Source: Dorea sp. AF36-15AT
GTDB taxonomy: Bacteria; Bacillota; Clostridia; Lachnospirales; Lachnospiraceae
Direction of reading: 5' to 3'
Assembly: GCF_003477705.1 (NCBI RefSeq)
Contig: NZ_QUDV01000001.1
Span: forward strand, 62,001-126,000
Length of the DNA stretch: 64,000 nt
Part shown: one piece after another, positions 17,400 through 24,243 of the stretch
Layout: each line of letters starts with the position of its first letter
Numbering within the stretch: the first letter of the stretch is position 1
The notes under the pieces: model-generated
Told to the model about the DNA's origin: nothing
Database searches by the model: none
What the model saw: only the letters and a program-made list of their open reading frames with translations
Made by a program: the position numbers and the translations under genes

Positions 17400-18602
17400 A
17401 TGAAATATATCATCGTGTTAAGTGACGGAATGGCAGGAAGACCGCTGGAGGAATTGGGCGGTAAGACAACGCTGGAAGCTGCTGATACACCGAATTTTGA
17501 CCGCCTTGCAGAGAAAGCGGAGATCGGACTGGCATCTATGGTGCCGGAAGGAATGGCACCGGGAAGTGATACTGCCAATCTGTCAGTAATGGGATATGAT
17601 CCGAAGATTTATTATACCGGAAGATCACCGTTAGAAGCACTCAGTATCGGTGTAGATATGGCAGCAGATGATGTGTCGTTCCGCTGTAATCTTGTGACAC
17701 TGACGGAAGATGGTGGTGCTTACGAAGATCAGAAGATCATCGATCATAGTTCCAGTGAGATCAGTACCGAAGATTCTACCGTTTTGTTAGAGGCATTAAA
17801 AGAAGGCCTGAAAAGAGAAGGTTATGAATTCTACGCAGGTACCAGTTACCGTCATCTTCTGATCTGGAAACATGGTAAAGTGTTAGAGCTTACGGCGCCG
17901 CATGATATCCTGACAAAGACCGTTGGAGAATACCTGCCGAAGGATTCAGTACTCCTTGACATGATGAAGAAGAGCTATGAGATATTGAAAGATCATCCGA
18001 TCAATGTAGAGCGTAAGAAGCAGGGACTGAACCCGGCTAATTCTGCATGGTTCTGGGGTGCAGGTACCAGACCGGCACTTGCATCATTTGAAGAAAAGAC
18101 CGGCAAAAAGGGTGTGATGATCTCGGCGGTGGATCTGTTGAAAGGAATTGCAGTCGGTGCAGATATGGATCGCATTATCGTAGAAGGTGCCAATGGTGGA
18201 CTGCATACCAATTATGAGGGCAAAGCAGATGCGGCAATCCACGCATTGTTAGAGGATGGTTATGATTTTGCTTATGTACATGTAGAAGCACCGGATGAGA
18301 TGGGACACATGGGTTCTATGACGGATAAGATTACAGCGATTGAGAATGTGGACGGTCGTGTTGTGGCAAGGATCACGGAAGCAATGGACCGGTCGGGAGA
18401 AGATTACAGACTAATGATACTTCCGGATCATCCGACGCCGATCTGTGTGAGAACACATACATCTGAGCCGGTTCCGTATATGATTTACGACAGTAGAAAG
18501 GCAATTGACGGAATTCATACATATAATGAAAAAGAAGCAGCAAAGAGCACATGCATCTGGAAGGATGGTTATCGATTGATTGATCATCTTCTGGAATGCT
18601 AA
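17400..18602 (+). CDS. Proposed homoserine kinase (ApgM-like phosphoglycerate mutase homologue)
   Basis: A 400-residue member of the alkaline-phosphatase superfamily, close to archaeal-type cofactor-independent phosphoglycerate mutase. Metal-site residues are visible: Asp9 in LSDGMAGRP, the Ser56-centred GSDTANLSVMGYDP, HVEAPDEMGHMG and a late LPDHPTP motif. Its position between hom and lysC, and the lack of a GHMP-type thrB here, fit the subfamily (TIGR02535) proposed as a non-homologous homoserine kinase. Phosphoglycerate mutase activity cannot be excluded from sequence alone; context favours the threonine role. Confidence 0.75.
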   Translation: MKYIIVLSDGMAGRPLEELGGKTTLEAADTPNFDRLAEKAEIGLASMVPEGMAPGSDTANLSVMGYDPKIYYTGRSPLEALSIGVDMAADDVSFRCNLVTLTEDGGAYEDQKIIDHSSSEISTEDSTVLLEALKEGLKREGYEFYAGTSYRHLLIWKHGKVLELTAPHDILTKTVGEYLPKDSVLLDMMKKSYEILKDHPINVERKKQGLNPANSAWFWGAGTRPALASFEEKTGKKGVMISAVDLLKGIAVGADMDRIIVEGANGGLHTNYEGKADAAIHALLEDGYDFAYVHVEAPDEMGHMGSMTDKITAIENVDGRVVARITEAMDRSGEDYRLMILPDHPTPICVRTHTSEPVPYMIYDSRKAIDGIHTYNEKEAAKSTCIWKDGYRLIDHLLEC

Positions 18603-18611
18603 GGAGGAGCT

Positions 18612-19823
18612 ATGTTAATTGTAAAGAAGTTTGGCGGAAGTTCTGTGGCTAATAAAGAAAGAATATTTCGCGTGGCAGAGAGGTGCATCGAAGATTATAG
18701 AGCCGGTCATGATGTAGTAGTAGTATTGTCAGCAATGGGAGATACGACCGATGATCTGATCGCTATGGCACATAGCATTCATGCTAATCCAAAGAAAAGA
18801 GAGTTGGATATGCTCCTGACCACAGGAGAACAGGTATCCGTATCCCTGATGGCTATGGCTATGCAGAGCCTGGATGTACCTGCAGTATCGCTGAATGCGT
18901 TTCAGGTGCAGATGCATTCTACAGAACGGTATGGCAATGCAAGATTCAAGAGGATTGATACAGATCGTATTACCCACGAGCTGGATTCACGAAAGATTGT
19001 AATCGTGACTGGTTTTCAGGGCGTTAATAAATATGATGATCTGACGACACTTGGCCGAGGTGGATCTGATACCACAGCAGTGGCACTGGCAGCGGCGTTA
19101 CATGCTGACAGGTGTGAGATATTTACGGATGTCGACGGTGTCTACACAGCTGATCCGAGAATCGTAAAGAATGCGATGAAACTGGATGAAGTGACCTATG
19201 ATGAGATGCTGGAGTTAGCCTCTCTTGGAGCGAAAGTCTTACATAACAGATCAGTGGAAATGGCTAAAAAATACGGCGTAGAGCTGGTGGTAAGATCCAG
19301 CCTGAACCGTTCAGAAGGTACAGTGATCAAGGAGAAAGTCAAAATGGAAAAAATGTTAATCACAGGCGTTGCAGCCGATACGAATACCGCAAGAATCTCA
19401 GTGATCGGAGTAGACGATCAGCCGGGAACTGCATTCCGCATTTTCAATACACTTGCAAAAAATAATATTAACGTAGATATCATCCTGCAGTCAGTGGGAC
19501 GAGATGGAACTAAGGATATTTCATTTACTGTATCCGAGGATGATCTGGATGATGCAATCCATATTCTGGAGGATCACAAAGAAGCACTGACGATTAAAGA
19601 AATCACAAGCAATAGAGATGTGGCTAAGATTTCTGTAGTCGGTGCCGGTATGATGAGTAATCCTGGTGTGGCTGCTAAGATGTTCGAGACTCTCTATAAT
19701 GCGAGAATTAACATCAATATGATTGCTACATCCGAGATCCGTATTACAGTACTGGTTGACAAAAAGGATGTAGAGAAAGCATTGAATGCTGTACACGACG
19801 GATTTGCCGGACAGCTGGAATAA
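18612..19823 (+). CDS. lysC: Aspartokinase
   Basis: Phosphorylates aspartate, the entry to the lysine, threonine and methionine pathways. It has 403 residues: an amino-acid kinase domain (KKFGGSSVANKERI at 5-18; TLGRGGSDTTAVALAAAL near 146-163; FTDVDGVYTADPR near 175-187) and two C-terminal ACT domains from about residue 265, the usual site of feedback by Lys/Thr. AGGAGG lies just before the ATG. It is last in the secA-prfB-hom-kinase-lysC series and ends at a bidirectional terminator. No lysine riboswitch is seen upstream. Confidence 0.96.
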   Translation: MLIVKKFGGSSVANKERIFRVAERCIEDYRAGHDVVVVLSAMGDTTDDLIAMAHSIHANPKKRELDMLLTTGEQVSVSLMAMAMQSLDVPAVSLNAFQVQMHSTERYGNARFKRIDTDRITHELDSRKIVIVTGFQGVNKYDDLTTLGRGGSDTTAVALAAALHADRCEIFTDVDGVYTADPRIVKNAMKLDEVTYDEMLELASLGAKVLHNRSVEMAKKYGVELVVRSSLNRSEGTVIKEKVKMEKMLITGVAADTNTARISVIGVDDQPGTAFRIFNTLAKNNINVDIILQSVGRDGTKDISFTVSEDDLDDAIHILEDHKEALTIKEITSNRDVAKISVVGAGMMSNPGVAAKMFETLYNARININMIATSEIRITVLVDKKDVEKALNAVHDGFAGQLE

Positions 19824-19861
19824 AGAAAAGCAACACTGTTAAATCAGTGTTGCTTTTCTTT
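19822..19861. terminator. Bidirectional terminator between lysC and rpoN
   Basis: Perfect 17-bp stem (19822-19838 with 19845-19861), loop TTAAAT that includes the rpoN stop codon; A-rich and T-rich ends serve both strands. Confidence 0.9.
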
Positions 19862-21143
19862 CGGAAGCATTAGGGATGTTTGCTAATGTCCGATACTTAG
19901 TTACGGTTCTTCTAGATATATGTATACCTTTTTGAATGAGGGCGTTAGTAAGAGCCTGATCGCTAAATGGTTTCGCTTTATTTTCATATTGAATCAGTTG
20001 ATGTAATAGAAGAGTAACCTGTGAACAACTGATTTCTTCATTGCCTGTCTGTGATAATCCTGTAGAGAACAATGATTTGAGAGGAACGATACCATTTGGA
20101 TATTGGATGTATTTATTTTTTATGCCGCGGCTAATGGTTGAGACAGAAAGATTTAATTCGTCTGCAACATCAGACATTGTCATGGGATGTAAGGGTGCAG
20201 TTCCGTTGAAAAAAGCTTCCTGACGTTGTACAACGGAATTTGAAATCGCAAGAATTGTGTTCCGTCGCTGTTCAATCTGTTGGAAAATAAAATGTACCCG
20301 TTTGTATTTTTTCTCAAAGTAATCTTTTAAAAGCACGTCTGTAGATATCTGCATCATGTGGATATAGTAATCATTTAAACTATAATTTTCTATCCAGTTA
20401 TCATTCAGAGAGATATTCCAGTTGTTTTCAGATTTTTCAACAATTATATCAGGAATGATATATTCGTTTGTGGAGTCTCCAATGCCTGTTAGCGGGGGAG
20501 GCGGTAAAAGTTTGACCAGCCGAATCATCTGCCGGACTTCAGGAACAGAGATGGCGAGGTCATCTGCAATAGTTCTCAGATTTCCGGATGCAATATCATC
20601 GAGATGATTTAAAATCAAGCGGGTATAAGATTGATTTTCAATGCCGTTGATGTGAAGCTGATACAGGAGGTAATGGGCAATATCCGGCTGGAATATTCCA
20701 GAAGGTTCCAAGGTTTGTAAAATGCCAAGACATTTTGCAGAGGATTCAGCAGGAATGTGATACAACTCCATCAGATCCTCTGGTGTATATGGAAAGAATC
20801 CCTTGTCATCCATTAAAAGGATCATCAACTTCATGATTTTTAATTCTAATGTGCTGAACTCGGAATAATGGATCTGGCTCATGATAAAATTAACGAGGTA
20901 ATTATTATCAAGAGCGCGTATCTCTGGCTGGAATGCCTCATCCGATGTTACTGATGCCTTTGAAAAGGGGCGACTAACTGCAGAATCTGAGCTTTTTACA
21001 TCCAATAAAGGGTTTTCATTATATTCTTCCTGTAAAAAAGTACTCAATTCATAGTTGTCCATGGCAAGCAGTTTTAAAGACTGAATCTGTTTTTGACTGA
21101 ATATCAGTTGTTGCTTTTGGGAAAAAATAAAACCTTGTTCCAT
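19839..21143 (-). CDS. rpoN: RNA polymerase sigma-54 factor
   Basis: Sigma factor that recognises -24/-12 promoters and needs an AAA+ activator. About 434 residues: Gln-rich region I (MEQGFIFSQKQQLIFSQKQIQSLKLLAM), an acidic linker, a core-binding domain, an HTH with DVADELNLSVSTISRGIKNKYI and the C-terminal RpoN box (ISRRTVTKYRTLANIPNASERK) that contacts the -24 element. The ATG at 21143 is preferred over the GTG at 21155, which lies inside the AGGAGGTGAT ribosome binding site. A consensus sigma-54 promoter directly upstream indicates that it drives its own expression. It is divergent from the transketolase operon it most likely serves. Confidence 0.95.
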   Translation of the reverse strand: MEQGFIFSQKQQLIFSQKQIQSLKLLAMDNYELSTFLQEEYNENPLLDVKSSDSAVSRPFSKASVTSDEAFQPEIRALDNNYLVNFIMSQIHYSEFSTLELKIMKLMILLMDDKGFFPYTPEDLMELYHIPAESSAKCLGILQTLEPSGIFQPDIAHYLLYQLHINGIENQSYTRLILNHLDDIASGNLRTIADDLAISVPEVRQMIRLVKLLPPPPLTGIGDSTNEYIIPDIIVEKSENNWNISLNDNWIENYSLNDYYIHMMQISTDVLLKDYFEKKYKRVHFIFQQIEQRRNTILAISNSVVQRQEAFFNGTAPLHPMTMSDVADELNLSVSTISRGIKNKYIQYPNGIVPLKSLFSTGLSQTGNEEISCSQVTLLLHQLIQYENKAKPFSDQALTNALIQKGIHISRRTVTKYRTLANIPNASERKATLI

Positions 21144-21172
21144 AATGAATATCACCTCCTATAATTTATAAT

Positions 21173-21188
21173 AGCAAAAAACGTGCCA
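21173..21188 (-). promoter_or_regulatory. Sigma-54 promoter of rpoN
   Basis: Minus strand TGGCACGTTTTTTGCT: GG and GC are 10 bases apart as required, and it matches the consensus TGGCAC-N5-TTGCT fully. It lies about 30 bases upstream of the rpoN start. Confidence 0.85.
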
Positions 21189-21193
21189 AATTT

Positions 21194-21220
21194 GTGTGTT
21201 AAATTTTGAAAAGAACACAC
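21194..21220. promoter_or_regulatory. Inverted repeat GTGTGTT-N13-AACACAC (putative activator site)
   Basis: Arms 21194-21200 and 21214-21220 sit between two divergent sigma-54 promoters. The same AACACAC heptamer occurs twice upstream of the PTS sigma-54 promoter at 27055. Probable binding site of the LevR-type regulator encoded at 24244; closer to the promoters than most upstream activator sites. Confidence 0.6.
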
Positions 21221-21225
21221 TAAAA

Positions 21226-21241
21226 TGGCATGTTTTTTGCT
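21226..21241 (+). promoter_or_regulatory. Sigma-54 promoter of the transketolase operon
   Basis: TGGCATGTTTTTTGCT with the GG-N10-GC spacing; one mismatch to consensus. It lies 40 bases before the transketolase start. Confidence 0.85.
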
Positions 21242-21280
21242 TTATAAAATAATAAAAAATAAAACAAAGGAGTGTGGAAA

Positions 21281-22105
21281 ATGTTAACAGAGAAAAGAGT
21301 AGAAGAATTAGAAAAATTTGCCACGGATATACGGATTCAGACAATCCGTCAGATGAAAACAAGAGGTTTCGGACATATGGGAGGCGCGATGAGTATATGT
21401 GATCTTCTTAGTGTGTTGTACGGAGAACAAATGAAATATGATGCAGATAATCCAGAATGGGAAGAGCGGGATTGGTTGATCTGCTCGAAAGGTCATGCGG
21501 GCCCGGCAGTGTATGCAGCGTTGGCATTGAAAGGCTTTTTCCCAATGGATTGGCTGGATACCCTAAATCAGCCGGGAACAAGATTGCCGAGCCACTGCGA
21601 TCATTCAAAGACACCGGGAATTGATGTGACAACCGGTTCACTGGGACAGGGACTATCGGTGGCTGCCGGAATCGCGTTCGCTAAGAAGATTGAACAAAAA
21701 GAAAATACAATTTTCTGTATTATTGGTGATGGAGAAAGCCAGGAAGGGCAGAACTGGGAAGCTGTTATGTTTGCTGCACAGCAAAAACTTGGTAATCTGA
21801 TTCTGTTTGTTGATGACAACAAGCAGCAGTTGGACAATATGACGTCTAAAATATGCAACATGGATAGCTTTGCTGAAAAATTCCGTAGTTTTCATTGGGA
21901 TGTTCAGGAAGTAGATGGACATAACATTAATGAATTAAATACTGCAATTACAACTGCGAGAAATAATGATGAAAGACCCCATGTGATTGTGATGAACACA
22001 ATAAAGGGAAAAGGATGTTCTTTTGCGGAGAATATATTAAAAAATCATCATATTAACGTGTCAGCAGAGCAGGCGGAAGATGCAGTCAATAAATTGAAAC
22101 GATAG
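21281..22105 (+). CDS. Transketolase, N-terminal (TPP-binding) subunit
   Basis: First half of a split transketolase, 274 residues. GHMGGAMSICD (near residue 30), SKGHAGPAVYAAL (near 68), GSLGQGLSVAAGIA and the thiamine diphosphate/Mg motif GDGESQEGQ (near 149), followed by the ligand Asn, are all present. ATG at 21281 is chosen because AAAGGAG at 21266-21272 is correctly spaced; a GTG 9 bases upstream overlaps that site. The partner subunit follows after 14 bases. Transfers two-carbon units between ketose and aldose phosphates; the actual substrate here is unknown. Confidence 0.93.
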   Translation: MLTEKRVEELEKFATDIRIQTIRQMKTRGFGHMGGAMSICDLLSVLYGEQMKYDADNPEWEERDWLICSKGHAGPAVYAALALKGFFPMDWLDTLNQPGTRLPSHCDHSKTPGIDVTTGSLGQGLSVAAGIAFAKKIEQKENTIFCIIGDGESQEGQNWEAVMFAAQQKLGNLILFVDDNKQQLDNMTSKICNMDSFAEKFRSFHWDVQEVDGHNINELNTAITTARNNDERPHVIVMNTIKGKGCSFAENILKNHHINVSAEQAEDAVNKLKR

Positions 22106-22119
22106 GAGGATTATAGAAA

Positions 22120-23088
22120 ATGGAAAAAACATATACAGTATCTGAAAGAAAAATGGCCGGAGTATATTCAGATACGATTACAAAAATAATGCGGGAAAAT
22201 AAGAATGTAGTTGAATTAGAAGCAGATCTCGGTGGTTGTATTATGGGTAGTAAAATGGATGAAATTGATCAATATCCGGGACAACTTGTTAATTGCGGAA
22301 TTCAGGAAGCAAATATGGTTGGCGTAGCATGTGGTATGTCTGCAGCAGGGAAAATCCCGTTTGTACATTCGTTTGCACCGTTTATATCTAGAAGAGCAAA
22401 TGATCAGATTTTTATTTCTGGATGCTATTCTCATGCGAACGTAAAATTAGTTGGCTCAGATCCGGGAATTATGGCGGCTTACAACGGAGGAACACATATG
22501 CCATTTGAAGATGTAGCCGCATTGCGGGCTTTTCCAGAACTGACAATTATAGAGCCAACGGATGAAGTGATGTTAGAAAAACTGCTTTATCAGTTGGTGG
22601 ATTTAAAAGGAATGTATTATATAAGATGTGCCAGAAAAGCAGTTGTCAGGTTGTATGACAGTCAGGAAGAGTTTGAGATTGGAAAAGGGAAAGAACTCAG
22701 AGAAGGTACAGATGTGACAATTATAGCGAGTGGAATTATGACGGCAGAGTCCTTGAAGGCAGCAGATGTTTTAGCAGAAAAAGGTATTTCTGCCAGAGTG
22801 GTAGATATGTTTACTATTAAGCCATTAGATAAGGAACTTGTCCTGAAATGTGCAGAAGAAACAGGTGCAGTTGTTACAGCAGAGAACCATTCTATGTATA
22901 ACGGTCTTGGAAGTGCGGTATGCGAGGTGCTTGCAGAAAACCTGCCGGTACCGGTAGAACGGATTGGCATAGAAGATGAATTTGGAGAGGTTGGAGATAT
23001 GGAGTATTTAAAGAAGAGATTCCATCTGACCGCAGAAGATATTGTGAAAAAAGCAGAGAAAGCAATAGAAAGGAAAAGCAAAAAATGA
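22120..23088 (+). CDS. Transketolase, C-terminal (pyrimidine-binding) subunit
   Basis: Second half of the split transketolase, 322 residues: the pyrimidine-binding domain with NCGIQEANMVGVACGMSAAGKIPF (near residue 66, containing the catalytic Glu) and FISRRANDQI, and the C-terminal domain (VTIIASGIMTAESLKAADVLAEKGISARVVDMFTIKP region). Its TGA stop overlaps the ATG of the next gene (23085), indicating translational coupling with the dehydrogenase. Split transketolases in catabolic operons often act on unusual ketose phosphates; that is family knowledge, the substrate here is not known. Confidence 0.93.
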   Translation: MEKTYTVSERKMAGVYSDTITKIMRENKNVVELEADLGGCIMGSKMDEIDQYPGQLVNCGIQEANMVGVACGMSAAGKIPFVHSFAPFISRRANDQIFISGCYSHANVKLVGSDPGIMAAYNGGTHMPFEDVAALRAFPELTIIEPTDEVMLEKLLYQLVDLKGMYYIRCARKAVVRLYDSQEEFEIGKGKELREGTDVTIIASGIMTAESLKAADVLAEKGISARVVDMFTIKPLDKELVLKCAEETGAVVTAENHSMYNGLGSAVCEVLAENLPVPVERIGIEDEFGEVGDMEYLKKRFHLTAEDIVKKAEKAIERKSKK

Positions 23089-24098
23089 AACGGATAAAAG
23101 CAAAACTTACGAAGGCTGGTCATTTTGAATTATTTGAAGAGCAGATGCCGGAACTAAAAGAAGATGAAGTATTATTGAAAATGATAAGTGTAGGTTTATG
23201 TCATTCAGATGTTCCTGCATATCTGGGAACAAGTGCAATGGGCAAAAGTCCACTGGGTTTTGAAGCCATGGTGAAAAATATTCAATATCCAATGGGACTG
23301 GGACATGAGCCCGTAGCTGTAGTACAGGAAATAGGGAGAAGTGTTACGAAATTTAAGCCGGGAGATTATGTGACAGGAGTATCTTCTGAATGCTTTACAA
23401 GTCATATGATGCTGAATGAAAATAAACGTCTTGTTAAAATTCCAGATACGGAGAAACCTATTGATGCCTGTCTTGGAGAACCAATGATGTGTGTTGCAAA
23501 TATTGTTCAGGCAGCGAATCCACGTTTTGGTGATCATGTAGCTGTGATTGGATGTGGATTTATGGGACTATTGGCAATAGCTGGATTGAAAAATGATAGA
23601 TTGGGAAGTCTAACAGCAATTGATTTTGATTCAGATCGTCTGAAACTGGCAGAAAAATACGGAGCTTCTGAAACTATATGCCCTTTGCAGGAAGATTTAC
23701 AGTCGAGCATGATGAACATTACAAAGGGAAAAGGATTTGATGTAGTTATTGAAATAACAGGAAGCTTAAAAGGCCTGGCATCAGCATTGCAGATTATTAA
23801 AATTGCAGGAAGAGGAAAGATCCTTGCACCGTCTATGTATACGAAAAATGAAATATTTACAGAGGAAATGGCTTATAATATGATGTATCGTTCACCGATT
23901 ATTCATGTAGTTCATCCTTGGTACTGCGAAAACTATATGGATGTGCTAAAAAAGGCAGTGGATGCGTATGTAAAAGATATTTTCCCAACAGATAAACTGA
24001 TTACACACAGAATTCCAGTCACAGAGATTAATGAAGGCTTCCAACTGCTTACAACAAATCCAAAAGAATACATAAAAGGAATTATTACATTTAACTAG
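23085..24098 (+). CDS. Medium-chain (zinc-type) dehydrogenase
   Basis: MDR-superfamily oxidoreductase, 337 residues. The GroES-like N-terminal domain has the catalytic Cys39 (GLCHSD) and the GHEP motif near residue 76; the Rossmann part has VAVIGCGFMGLLAIAGL near residue 152. The four-cysteine structural zinc loop of classical ADHs is absent, as in sorbitol-dehydrogenase-like and related lineages. Coupled to the transketolase by a 4-base overlap, so it probably oxidises a polyol or its phosphate to the ketose that the transketolase uses. Substrate assignment is inference. Confidence 0.85.
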   Translation: MKRIKAKLTKAGHFELFEEQMPELKEDEVLLKMISVGLCHSDVPAYLGTSAMGKSPLGFEAMVKNIQYPMGLGHEPVAVVQEIGRSVTKFKPGDYVTGVSSECFTSHMMLNENKRLVKIPDTEKPIDACLGEPMMCVANIVQAANPRFGDHVAVIGCGFMGLLAIAGLKNDRLGSLTAIDFDSDRLKLAEKYGASETICPLQEDLQSSMMNITKGKGFDVVIEITGSLKGLASALQIIKIAGRGKILAPSMYTKNEIFTEEMAYNMMYRSPIIHVVHPWYCENYMDVLKKAVDAYVKDIFPTDKLITHRIPVTEINEGFQLLTTNPKEYIKGIITFN

Positions 24099-24243
24099 AA
24101 CAAATGCTGGCAGATGGAATGATATCGGAATAAGATAGCTCTGTATACTGGACTCCTAGTAGAGAAAATGATAGAATTCTTTTAAACTATAGATGAAAAC
24201 GCCTGGTTGGTGCATTGATTTACTAGAAGAGAGGGCTAAAGAC

